In this document: piece by piece, positions 12,455-24,100 of the stretch
Layout of the letters: each line of letters starts with the position of its first letter
Numbering within the stretch: position 1 is the first letter of the stretch
Source: Clytia hemisphaerica
Lineage: Eukaryota; Cnidaria; Hydrozoa; Leptothecata; Clytiidae
Assembly (NCBI GenBank): GCA_902728285.1
Contig: CACVBU010000681.1
Location: 3,202,413-3,266,412, forward strand
DNA length: 64,000 bases
Direction of reading: 5' to 3'
Program-made: the position numbers and the translations under genes
The notes under the pieces: generated by a model
Told to the model about the DNA's origin: nothing
The model's database searches: none
Seen by the model: only the letters and a program-made list of their open reading frames with translations

Positions 12455-12607
12455 GACCTTTTCATGAATTACGTCACGAGCAAACGCTTACTTCGTTTTC
12501 AAAAATATTGCTATGGTAATTGATTCCCAGAGGAGTTTATCCTTCAAAAAAGCCACACTTTCAAAACGAGGCAGTCGTTGTACTCAAAATGATTTATGAA
12601 AAGGTTT
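12455..12607. mobile_element. MITE, second copy of the GACCTTTTCATGAATTAC family
   Basis: GACCTTTTCATGAATTACGT at the left and ATTTATGAAAAGG at the right. It ends about 40 bases beyond the TRAF-like stop codon and so probably lies in or just past that gene's 3' UTR. Confidence 0.7.
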
Positions 12608-12647
12608 CTTAGAGCATAGTAATAAAAGTCTCTTCTTGTGACTATGC

Positions 12648-15600
12648 TTAGAGTACAGTTTTTTTCTTCTCGATAAAGAAAACAATTTCATTCCGTGCGC
12701 TTTTACATGAATCCCATAGAATGTTATCATTTGCCTGCAAATATTCCAACTGGTTCATGGGTTGCTCAGGATCGTTCAAAACATACATTGAAATGATTGA
12801 ATTGTCATTAGTGAAACCATTAATATTAATACAAATGTTATAATTCGTTGGTTGTCTCTTGCTATTGTCAAATACAATCAAATGTGTGTTTCTATACATT
12901 TTTTTACCAGTTTGGCAAACTAAATCAGGGACGTTTTGAACCCATAAACATCGATTCTCCATTAAAATTAATTTAAAGAATACATTATTCTCATCTATAT
13001 AGTATATTGCACCTCCTTCCATTTTGGATAACAGTTTGCCAGTTCTAGTTTTATACGTTTGATGGTCAAGGAAAATGGAAGCATTAAAAGCATCAAAATT
13101 GAACGAGACATCACAGAACTCTATTTTCTCCATGGGCAGGATACCAGACTTACTCACACCATGATCTACATCGATAGCTTTAAACAGGTTGACAGGTGTC
13201 TCAAGCAGGTGTTGAACTAAATAGCCAACACCTTTAGATAAAGTATCGGTTAGGGTTAATGTTTTAAAGTGAATATCGCGATGCCTCTCCAGTGTTTCGT
13301 TTTGAACTTTAGTTTCTTGTTTTATGTTCCAAGCTTCGTTCTCGATTTTCTTTAACTTTGTTTCATTTTCGGTGAGCTTCTGTTTAACTGCATTTAATTC
13401 GTTTTGTGAATCAATGATTTTTCCACTTTGAGCTGCCGATAGCTTATATAATGATGTGATTGCTCCATTAGTTTGGTTTAGATCACTTTTCGTATCCTCC
13501 AGTTCCGTTTGTAAATTTTCAATTTCTTTATTCGAGGTTTCAAGCTGCTTTTCAACAGTTTGCAGTTTATTTTTTGTATCTGTGAGTTCTTGCTTTTGAG
13601 CAGCATAGTTTTGAAGGAGAAATTCGGTGTGACGAATATTCGCATCTCTCAAGTGTTGATTAAGATCTCGTCTCAGTATCTATAATGGAAAACGATGTTA
13701 ATCGGTTTAAAAAAATTGACCTTTACGTACCCTGAACATCCGCCGTCCTTATAGTAGGGGGTCAAGCCTTGGGTCCCGTGACATCTTTTCTACGACCTAG
13801 CCATTTTTAGTTTATTCAAAAGAACAGTATATACCAACATTCAGTAGTGCAATTAATAAGGTGCCACTCCCAAAAAACTGGTCGGGATCGAGAAACAAAT
13901 GTCCAGGGTATATAAAAGCCAATGATTAAAACAACAAGCGTTTGCATGTATCGAAAAATGTTCATAATAGACCAGCGTCCGAGATTCAGAAAAGGCCTTA
14001 AAACAGGTTTTCGTAGGGCGATCCTTAGATCAGGGTAAATTTTTGATATTATGATCCTAATAGGGTGTTGAATTGACAAAAAGAATTCTCCTGAAGTTTT
14101 CGAGTCAATCGATTTTTAGTGAATCGATAGAACCGCTTTACTAACGGTTTTTCGAGGTCTAATGCTACCAACAGATTCAGTGTGAAAAGTAGATAAAAAA
14201 AATGGGGCTATTTGTTAAGTTTCGACCATCTGGTGCCGATAAATGGCATTTTAAGGCGAAAAATCGACGTTTTGGCGTTTTCCGATGACGTAAGCTGGTA
14301 GCATTTTTAGGTGCCCTACGAAGTGACACACTACCTCGGCCGCTGGTCTATAAGTTGAGTTTGTCCAGACAATTTCTCGAATTGAATGTAGAAGGGAGAA
14401 GTGTGAATTTATTTGATACCTTTATATCACAGCCAACCATTTTAAAAGAACATTCGATCACTTGGAAAGGACAATCTTTTTCTTCGTGTTCCGACATCTG
14501 AAAAATGAGAAGAAGCATTTAGATTTGAAAATTTCCATATTCATACCCATCCATTTAAAAGGTTAAACCTTCTTTTTGAGTAGATTAATTTAGTCGTAAT
14601 CAGGCACGTGCTATTATGGAGACAAAATGTTCCATTTTATAATAAACGCAGTCCAACGAATCAATCAAACTCTGGAGAAAATAATGCCAATCTTAACCAG
14701 CTCTTACGAATTATATCAGAAGATAAGAGATACACGCATCGTTGCATCATTGGCGACTTCAATTTTCCGACTATAAATTGGAAGAACTGGACAAGCCCAC
14801 ATGTAGAGGAAAGTAAAGAAGAGCAATTCCTGGAAGCATTACGTGTTTCATTCCTTTTCCAACATACGAATGAACCTACCAGATGTCGAGGTACTGACGA
14901 GCCTTCACTGATTGACCTCATCTTGACAGATGAAAGAGATCAGGTTCAAGATCTAAATTCCTAAGCCCTTTAGGAAAAAGTGATCATAGCGTTCTCTCTT
15001 TTAGCTTTAAATGTTATATGGAACTTAAAGCACCAACCAAAAGATACACCTACCACTTGGCAGACTTTAAGTCGATGAAAAGTCATCTGCAATGAATCAA
15101 CTGGACGAGAGAATTCATAGATACCTCACATGGGTCGATCCAGGAGCTCTGGTCAAAATTCAAAACAAAACTTCTTCAACTCAGAGATCAATTTGTCCCA
15201 AGAAAAGAGTTAGGAGCGCCTCACTGGAAAAAGAAAGGGAAAATTCCAATCAATGCTGAACTACGTAATGACATCAAAGAAAAGAGGCGACTTCACAGGA
15301 TCTGGTTAAAATCAAAATCATCACCCACAAACAGACGTCAAGCAAGAATCCGATATGTAATCGCGAGGAACCGTGTCAATCGAAAGATGGCACTTGCAAA
15401 AAGAGAATACGATCTAGCCATCGGTGAAAACTCAAAGAGAAACCCAAAAGCGTTCTGATCACATGTCAGAGGCAAACTTAAATCAAAAAGTGGAGTTTCC
15501 CCTCTTCTTGAAACGCCCGATGACAAGACATCCCTAAAGCACGAGGACCAAGAAAAGGCCAACATCCTGCAGAAACAATTTTGCAGTGTCTTTACTTGAT

Positions 15601-18600
15601 TTGATTTTGACAACATAACAGATAAAATACTTCAACCACTAAACATTACGAAGGAAATGATAACAGAACAAATCAGGAAGCTCAATGCGAATAAATCAAT
15701 AAGTTCAGATGAGATTCATGCCTCAATGCTTATTGAACTTCGTGACCATATTGCAGAACCACTATCAATCATAATGAATAAAACTCTCGAGGAAGGAAAC
15801 TTACCTAGTGACTGGAAACTAGCATATGTGACACCAATCTATAAAAACAAAGGAGCACACAACCTTGCTATTAACTATCGCCCCGTAAGTCTAACTTCAG
15901 TAGTCTGTAAGTTGATGGAAACAATGATACGAAAACATATCATGGAACACCTTATCAGCGAAGAACTTCTATCGAACAAGCAATACGGTTTCAACAACAA
16001 AAGGTCAACAGTCACACAGCTTATCTCCTTTATAGATATGTGGCGAATCAACTGCAAAAAGTGAAGTGGTCGACTGCATATACTTTAATCGGATTAATTT
16101 TCGCGAGATTAAATTTCGCGATTTCGCGAATTTTTGCCATTTTCGCGAAATTAAAACTCGCGAACACGCGTGAGATTCCTGATTCGCGAAATTAAATCCA
16201 CCACAAAACTTTTAAAAATTGTATTTTTGGCGGAGAAACTAGTTCCAAGTCTCCATTTATGGCAAAAAATGGCTATTTTCAGCTGTTTTCTGGCTTATTC
16301 GCGAAATTAAATCCACGCGAAATATTTCAAAACTCTGACTCGCGAAATTAAATTCAGAAAATTTCGCGATTTTTTTAGCGCGCAAAATTTAATCTCGCGA
16401 AAATTAATCCGGTTAAAGTACTTCCACTTTGCCAAGGCATTTGACACCCCATCGAAGACGAATTCATTCTGAACTGGATCAAATCTTTTCTATCGAACCG
16501 CAAGCAATTAGTGAGTGTTAATGGTGCAAAATCATCTTTAGATCCAGTGATAAGTGGCATTCCTCAAGGAAGCGTGCTCGGTCCTCTGCTTTTTGTTATT
16601 TATATTAATGACCTACCAGAACATGTTCTATCGAGCATTTTCTTGTTTGCAGACGACACGAAGATTATAAAGGAAATCAATTCCATTCTTGACTCCTTAA
16701 TCGTACAACATGACATTGAAGCACTTGAAAGATGGTCCCGTGAGTGGCTGTTGAAATTCCACCCCGACAAATGCCACGTTTTAACGATAGGTAAATTCGA
16801 GAACATAAAGCATGCACACCCGTATCAACTAAATGGAGAGCAACTTGAACATGTCTTCACAGAAAAAGATCTCGGTGTTTTGATAGACTCAGATCTTTTA
16901 TTTGAAGAACATATCGCTAAGCAAGTAAACAAAGCTAATTCTATGTTGGGATTGCTCAAAAGAGGATTTCAAGACCCTAGTCCTCGCGTATTCCAGACAC
17001 TTTATACCACCTTTGTACGACCACATTTAGAGTATGCTCAATCAGTATGGCAACCAAGATTACGTCGATCTATCAACCTGATCGAGAGTGTCCAAAGACG
17101 TGCGACAAAACTAGTAAAACCAATCTCACGGTTACCATATGCAGAAAGACTAAGACGCTTGGCGCTACCATCCCTTGAGTTTCGAAGACTTTTCTGTGAC
17201 ATGGTCCAGGTGTATAAGCATATCCACATCTATGATAGTAAAACAACACCAAAAAAGTTTATCAAAAGGACGCGACCATGTAGAAAGCATATACACGAGC
17301 TTCAGATGAATTTCCCGGACGATGGAGTACGTGGTGCACAAAGCAAGTCCTTCTTCTATAGAACTATCTCAACATGGAACGCGCTTCCAAAATACGTGGC
17401 AGAAGCATCATCGATAAAATCGTTCAAGAATAATTTAAACAAAGCATGGGCAAACCATGAACTACGCTATTTATTGTAAATAAACAAAGACCAGTTCTAG
17501 AGGCCCATGGCGTGCCTGAACTTTGTATTCGTTGTAATAATAAAAAAATAAACGGGTGAGAAATGTTATAATTCTTCTGCTCGACTTACCTTGAATTCGA
17601 CGTACTTTTCCGTTATTGGTGTAATATTTTAATCTTTGCAAAGTAGGTAAATAAGTAAAGTAAGTAAGTTTGCGACCGCAGTTGAGGGTGATTCGAAGTC
17701 ACTTTTCTTTAGCTTTCTACTCAAAGGCAGGGGAAGAAAACACTCTTTTCTCTGAATGTCTTGAGCATCAAGCAGAGAGGCATCAAGTATCATTTTGAGA
17801 ATCTTTGGTATCTTTGGGGTTGAACCCACAACCTTACGAACCGTAGCCAGACGCTCTACCACTGCTATACCGTCATAATAGGCCATTTCACAGTCGAAAT
17901 GAATCATGGGTAATAGGGACTGGTTGCGCTCTAGTAACGACTTCTGGTTGGTCAGACGCAAAAATCTTCAAATATTTTCAAAACTTTGGACCGATAGTAA
18001 GTCGTCATTAGCGCACAGTGGTCCTGATTACCCATTACGCTTTTCGACTGTGAAATGGCCTATGCTACGGCTACTTTTAGCTGAGGAACAATATTTTCAA
18101 AAGTTCCAAGCCTCAGCCAGATTCATTTGGTTGTATACCTTTCTCCTCTGTAACATTATGCCACACCCATCATTTGGGCAAGTCACTAAAACCATTTCAC
18201 ACTGTTCATAATGGGCCTGAAGAAATAAAAAGTGATACCGGAAGTTCGTCTAATGTCGACAACCCCTCCTAATTCAGTCACCCTTCGGTAGGGTTACTTT
18301 AATGGGATAAACTTTCGCGGGGATTAAAGTTCGCGGATTTGGGTGTCATCCGCGAAATTAAGTCCCGTTGGAAATTTGGAAGAGCCTCATCCGCGAAATA
18401 TTTCTAAACAATACTCAAAATATGTAAAATAAATACTTTTTGAATGGTTACTTGGATCAAAGAAGCGCTAATAATGTGTATTTCAACAACCAACATGCAT
18501 GATTTGACAGTAGAAGTAAAAAAATCGTGAAAATATTGTCACCCAATAGTGCCACACGCGAAATTTTGAATTTCGCGGATAGGCTCAACCACGAAATTTA

Positions 18601-19559
18601 ATCCCCACGAAAGGTTATCCCATTGAAGTAGCAAAAGTAAGCAGGTTGGAATCATTAAAAGAAAGTATGTTTCATTTTACTTTCTTTACGATTTTTTTTC
18701 TAATCAGCGATTCCACCCATCTTTGTTTCCATCTTTCTCATACCTAAAGAAGGGTGTCGGGGATAGAATGAGGTTGTTGACATTAGGCCAAATTTTCAAA
18801 AATAATCCAAAAATGAAGAAAATATAAATACTATAATCACACTACAATTACCACCATATGCACGTGATTCAATTAAATGAAAAAGGACATTCATTCTTTA
18901 AAGCTGCTGAACAAAAATGAGATAATGATCTACATCAAAACGCTAACCTCAATATTTCTTTCCTTGACAATAACATTATTACAATGTTTGCAAGCAATTT
19001 CTTTATGTGGACACTTTTCTTCATGTTCTTTTTGATGCATTCGAATGAACTTCATTTGACATCCAGTGAATTGACATGTCATTTCGGCGTACAAACAGTC
19101 ACGGTCTGCATGACTCTAAAGAAATAAAGCGAGTTTAATACTTTTAAGAAGTGATTAAAATGTTATGTTTTATGGTTTCAAGATCTGGTGTTTGACTAGG
19201 CAGATGGAAAAACCGTGGATAGTTAACTAGACCAGGCAGAAGCCAGATTCACGAGGACGTTTATATATATAATACATCTTTCCAGGAGGGACCATCCCAC
19301 CACATCATTTTTTCTCTTTAATATGAAAAAACTCACTTTTTATCATAAATTATCTATAGAATTCGAAAAATATTTCATAATAACTCATTTAAGGGTTGTG
19401 ACATATATAGCAATACTTTTTTCGGGACACACTGTAGAGGCAGACTAAAAGAAATTAATTTCATACTTTGAATTCATTCTTAAGACCAATCCAATTGCAG
19501 CCTTGACTTCGGTGTAGACATACGACTTTAAACTCTGGCTCGTTCTGGTTTGATGACAT
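12648..19559 (-). CDS. TRAF-type zinc finger, coiled-coil protein (456 aa, complete)
   Basis: Four exons on the minus strand with matching phases: 19467-19559 (ATG 19557-19559), 18948-19115, 14420-14497 and 12648-13679 (stop 12648-12650), giving 456 residues. Residues 1 to about 120 carry repeated Cys/His spacings of TRAF-type zinc fingers: VVCLHRSQGCNWIG, MTCQFTGCQMKF, HEEKCPHKEIACKHC, HEEKDCPFQVIECSF and VGCDIK. Residues about 137-247 are a heptad-rich coiled coil (QELTDTKNKLQTVEKQLE and following). Residues about 248-456 look globular and beta-rich, but I do not see a recognisable MATH/TRAF-C domain, and there is no RING before the fingers. Related TRAF-finger proteins act as trimeric cytoplasmic adaptors in receptor signalling; a role here is inference. 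The 4.4-kb second intron contains a broken LINE on the other strand. The gene converges on the SKP2-like gene. Confidence 0.8.
14608..15020 (+). pseudogene. LINE endonuclease domain fragment
   Basis: An open stretch with GDFNFPTINWKNW and TDEPSLIDLILTD, typical of the catalytic half of LINE endonucleases. A stop follows at about 14962, and GKSDHSVLSF is found just after it in another frame. The N-terminal half of the domain is missing. Confidence 0.8.
15657..17479 (+). pseudogene. LINE reverse transcriptase, interrupted by a MITE
   Basis: 15657-16064 encodes the fingers (WKLAYVTPIYKNKG, NYRPVSLTSVVCKLME). After the insertion the frame resumes with HFAKAFD at about 16428, then GIPQGSVLGPLLFVIYIND and the catalytic FADDTK, followed by the C-terminal region to 17479. 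Apart from the insertion and one frameshift near 16445, the second half (16511-17479) is an intact frame of 322 residues. The sequence fits the CR1/jockey group of LINEs. Confidence 0.88.
16083..16418. mobile_element. TA-flanked foldback (TTCGCGA family) inside the LINE
   Basis: CTTTAATCGGATTAATTTTC at the left is mirrored by the right end (GAAAATTAATCCGGTTAAAG). TA duplications lie at 16081-16082 and 16419-16420. Arms are rich in TTCGCGA / TCGCGAAATTAAA units. Confidence 0.9.
17807..17871 (-). repeat. tRNA-like (SINE or tRNA pseudogene) sequence
   Basis: On the minus strand GGTATAGCAGTGGTAGAGCG resembles an A box and GGTTCAACCCC a B box. The ends GGTAT/ATACC could pair as an acceptor stem. 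The anticodon arm does not fold well, so a functional tRNA is unlikely. Confidence 0.4.
17881..18060. mobile_element. 180-bp TA-flanked MITE, termini GGCCATTTCACAGTCGAAA
   Basis: GGCCATTTCACAGTCGAAA at the left and TTCGACTGTGAAATGGCC at the right. TA lies on both sides (17879-17880, 18061-18062). Confidence 0.88.
18297..18628. mobile_element. TA-flanked foldback, TTCGCGG variant, inside another repeat
   Basis: CTTTAATGGGATAAACTTTC at the left is mirrored by GAAAGGTTATCCCATTGAAG. TA lies at 18295-18296 and 18629-18630. The surrounding 18236-18795 has its own inverted ends (GTCTAATGTCGACAACC / GGTTGTTGACATTAG). Confidence 0.85.
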
Positions 19560-21126
19560 GATGATTTAATCTTAACACTTTGGAAACAAATAAAAAGAGT
19601 TAAAGGTTTTACATAAGTGTTCCCGTTTCATATCAGACACATATTTCGTATCAGGACAGTGTCTGCCTATTGTTATATTATGCTTATATGAGCAAAAATG
19701 TTTTTGTTTTCCACTTTCTGAGCAATCTTGCTCCACATATGTGTCGATTCAATGTGAAAAAGCTTGTGAATTAAAATTGATGAGTAAGCAAACGATATCA
19801 CTCTTATTTAAAAAAAACCCTTTAAATTGCATTTAAATGAAGTAAGACCATAGTATGGTAAGACTGACGAAAGATCTAAATTAAAATAACTTAAAGGGAA
19901 AAGGTATTGATTATTTTATATCATCAAAAATTGTTTTAAGTCAAACACTAGTCTGGACCCACACTAATTTTTACTCCATTTCACAAAGCTCACATGAGAT
20001 AAAAATTAGTATGGTAGAATTGGAGATTTTGAATTTGCCACCAGAAAAAAACCGTTTGAAAACTGGCCAATCAGAATTTTGTTGCATAAATTTTTCGGGA
20101 GAACAATAGACATAATCGGCCAATCAGAAGCGTTTCTACATAAAATTGTAGAAATTTTTGTCCAAAACTACCCGTCACAAGCTTCTCACTTCATGCTCCC
20201 TGACTAGTTCGAAAATTCATTAACCGATTTCCTTTTAGGTTGCTGGTATCCACTAACGGATTCGTGTTCCTTACATAGTTATATACTACCTGGGGTTTTG
20301 TAGAGGTCTGTGATTCAGACTAATTTCTTTCTACAGAAGAAAAGGTTCAAAACACCCTTAAAACACAATATTCTATAAAAGATATAATTGATCAACAAAC
20401 AGTAACAAGAGAGTAATACTACTGTACTTTTCTTTCCACCATCACGACATTACCATCAGTAGCATCATATAACTGAAATCTGATCCAAAAAAACCATACT
20501 ATTTATAATAATATCCTTTTGCTATAAGAAAATAACAAGAAATGGATTTCAGTTCGAGTTTAATGCATTTTGTATTCTTACAGATTTTTTTCTTTTAAAA
20601 AAAGTGTCTCTATACACCTATCAACTTTTAGCGGTGCGGTCAGCGTTTGACGAGACTGGTAACGAAAATACGTAGAAAGTTTTTTTGACCTTTTTTTTAA
20701 GAGGGTAGAAAATACAAGAGTTGAAGCACTCTTGAGAAAAAAAAATTAAAAAAGGTTCGCGCTTCTACGGAGAGACAAAATGTCTCTCACATTCAAACAG
20801 TTTCGACGTTTTTGCTTTGTTTAGATATCACTTTAGGAGTGCATAGCCTACACTATGCTGCCATACGATTTTTTATCAACCTGTCGGTATATAACGTTTT
20901 TACATGTTGCGCTTTGTAAAAAGTTACAGACGGAACGGTGTCGAGAAAAAAAGCCTTAACATTTATTTTGGAAGAGGGTAATTTTTCTCCAAATATTGCA
21001 GTTTTACAAGTAAAGACAGCAAAGTCAAGTCAAAAACAACAATTGATAATTGTATCGTATAGGTAAAAAAGTATTTCATCTAAATAAAAAGCGGACGATA
21101 AAAAATAGCTCTTCTTCTTGAGGTTA
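19560..21126. other. region between the TRAF-like 5' end and the NAT10 3' end
   Basis: Contains the second copy of the 8215-8860 repeat at 19608-19825. The rest has no gene I can support; it should include the TRAF-like promoter and the NAT10 3' UTR. Confidence 0.55.
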
Positions 21127-24100
21127 TCATAAAGAATGTTTCTTTTTCGTTTTCTTCTTCTTTTTGGTTTTCGATTCATCCTCGTCTGTTATGATCTGAA
21201 AAAACAAAAAGGGATAAAAAGTTGATACTTTCAGTACGAATTGCACGGTATACTATAGCCTGGATATCCAAGCTCAAAATTTTAGAAAAAACTAAATTTA
21301 CCTCAACATACAAAGTTCTAAAATTAGAGCTTGGTCTCCCTAGAGAATGAAAGTGCAAACCCATGTTTCCAAAACTTTCCTAACCAACCCAGGGCAGTAA
21401 AACAATAAAAAGCATCTAAAACCATTTAAAACATCCAAAGGTTACCCCAAAGTCCATAAACAAGTTTGCATGTATCACCATAACCAAAAATGTTTTCTTG
21501 GAAAATGAACTTGCCTCTGTTTTCTTCTTTTTCATGTTTTCATTTAACAGAGAGCTACAATCAGGGACAAAATACTTGGCACAAAAGGGAAATTCACCGG
21601 GGTGTTTTGAAACCACGATCGATTTGTAAGTGCTCTAAAGTAGGTTCGAAGGGTAGAGTTTTAACGCTAGACTTTAGACTTAGGACCTTAGATGTGAGGA
21701 TCCAAAAATTCAAAAATGGTCCAGTAGGGCTTGAAATATAGCCTAGAAACCAATAAATCCCTCCCAGATCGAAATACTCGATGAAATCAAGTTGAAGGCC
21801 TAAAAATTGACATTCTCGCTCGAACTTCAATTTTCGAAAAATTGTAAATTAGCCAAAAGTGCCAATATATTTTGACACTGATTGTATATCTTCACTAGCA
21901 AGTGGAAAATTATATATAACATTAAAAACACAGTTGTGTATTCCACGTTTCGACGGATAAAGAAACGTCGAATATACAACTGTGTTTTTAATGCTCACCT
22001 ATTATTTTTGACACAAATAATATACATTGACTTTTACGTTTTTTTATATATAAACCTGGATGGAGAAAGTAGACCATAGTTTTGAACCGGCAATTTGTTC
22101 AAACAAAACAAACAACCGGCATGACGCGAAGGGAGAAGGCGAGAGAATAATCTTGATCGATCAAATTACCGGCACCAGACTGTGGTCTACTTTAGGATAG
22201 ATGGCGGATTATCTTGCTTCAGTTAGGGATGTAATAGTTCCATCTAGTATTTTATATAAGATATCTGTGTCTGGAATACGTGTTATACAGTAATATATGT
22301 GTTATATGATAGTATGATAATTGCGATCAGTTTGTATGAATTATACCAATATCATTCAGAATTTCCTGAACCAAACTACAATTATAAATTACTCTAGTAG
22401 TATTATGGCATGCTAGACTTCAATCTTACAGCGAGTTCAACCAAAATATTTAAAAAAAATAAAGTAACCACAGTAACTTACGGTGGACTTTCGCTTGCTT
22501 AGTTTTTCTTTCGTCCTGAAATTAACAGAAAAGCTTAATTTACAACAGATACAATACCTAAAAAATAGGGACGGGCTGGAGTTCTTACAAGCTCTTATTT
22601 GATTTGGTTGGTCGTAAAGATGTAATAAAAGAATCTTATTACTTTTTCTAAAGAACGCGTCATCTCTATCACTTTAAATGACCAATTAGTGAAGTATCTT
22701 GTAAAAACTCCAGCTCATCCCAAAAAATAGCGTGCTAGACTTGGCCCTGTTACAAAGTTCGATACATTCACTTATCCTTTTGGCTTCTAGATCAACTAAG
22801 TGTTTTGTTTTATTGATAGAACTAATTTCGTAACAAGGCCGCTTTCTCATTCTCATTGTCCCGTGTTTTCCGCCCCTTTATGTCCTTCCCACCTTTACTT
22901 AAGATCGATCTACAGTCAGTTAGAGGTAACTGAATTTGTTCTGAAGTCAGATAAAGGTAACATTTTAAAGTGGTCAAACCAAGGTTCTATATTTGGGACG
23001 TAAAATGGATTTTACACAGAAAATTAGCACATATTCTGGAAGTTTTGGTGAATTACACAGAATTTATATATCCCTGAGACGGAAATCCTTTTGACACTGA
23101 TTTTAGTATCATCTTCATCTTAGTAGAGTCACTTTGTGCAGTCGAAAGTAGAATCTTACGTTGTTATGCTAACGTTGGAGAGGTTTTTCGTTTTCCCCAA
23201 TGTCTTCTCCCATTCTTCATTCGAGCCTGTGATTTCGTACCTAAAGAAAATACGCCAAGAGCTTCAGTGTGATTGGATAAAAACATTAGAAACGCAATGT
23301 GACTAGACAAAATAATTTACACCATCATTGAGGTAGGTCCATTAAAACGGCACTTGAGATGTAGTTTCAATATCGGTAAATGACGACAGGATTTCGTAAT
23401 ACACCTAAGAACTTATGAATACACCTTGACACCTAGAGTTTAGAATAACGAAGTTCACCAAGTGCTACAAACTTACTGTGACAGATCAAAGTTTTTCATT
23501 TTCTCTTTTTCTTTCTTCTTTTGACCTTGATATTCTTTTTCAACTTCAGCCTAGAATGAATGAATGAATGAATGAACGAATAAACGAATGAATGAATGAA
23601 TGAATAAACGAATAAACGAATAAATGAATGAATAAACCAATGAATGAATGAATGAATGAATAAACAAATGAATGAATGAATGAATATCATTGAAATGGCA
23701 AAACACGAAGAAGTAAAGAAAAGCACCTTCATCATTTGGGCATAAAACAAGCCGATGAAATCTCACTGCATTGTTTATTTAAAACTTGTGACAAAATTCC
23801 CTGCTTAGATCAAGATGTAGTGATAGAAAATGACTAATGTATGCAGAGATTTCAAACTAAAAAGTTACAAACTATCAGTTGGAGGAGGGGTTACTCACTA
23901 ATTCTTGTTTGAGTGATTGAGCAGTTGGCTCCATTTGAACACCAGTATTCTTCGGTAATAAAGCCTTCTCTATATCAGCTTCAACGATACCATTCAAAAA
24001 CTAGTAATGAAGAGATTAAAATCGAAGAGTGCATTCAAAAGTCAAGCACAGATGTGATCGAATGTTTTTAATATTTGGTAGCTCAAATACACGATTCAGA

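Larger units (their letters stand above)
6337..12647. other. convergent intergenic region between the SKP2-like and TRAF-like genes
   Basis: No supported gene. Apart from the elements listed separately (6931-7084, 7087-7260, 7445-7930, 8215-8860, 10831-11186, 12455-12607), I see AT-rich unique-looking DNA, including a C-rich tract at about 10087-10180. The small open frames show no family features. Confidence 0.6.
14600..17550 (+). mobile_element. non-LTR retrotransposon (CR1/jockey-like LINE), decayed, 5'-truncated
   Basis: Holds the C-terminal half of an AP-type endonuclease (IIGDFNFPTINW, SLIDLILT, GKSDHS), a full set of reverse transcriptase motifs and a thumb region with WQPRLRRSINLIESVQRRA, ending before AATAATAAAAAAATAAA at about 17536. 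Multiple stops separate the blocks. It lies in the TRAF-like intron, antisense to that gene. A foldback element splits the reverse transcriptase at 16083-16418. Confidence 0.9.

Noticed and set aside
14608-17479. LINE protein as a host gene or exon of the TRAF-like gene
   Set aside because: Reverse transcriptase and endonuclease motifs with stops, on the strand opposite to the TRAF-like gene.
23496-23766. Open frames rich in HSFIHSFI
   Set aside because: Produced by the TGAA microsatellite in a NAT10 intron; only 23477-23550 is a true exon, in a different frame.
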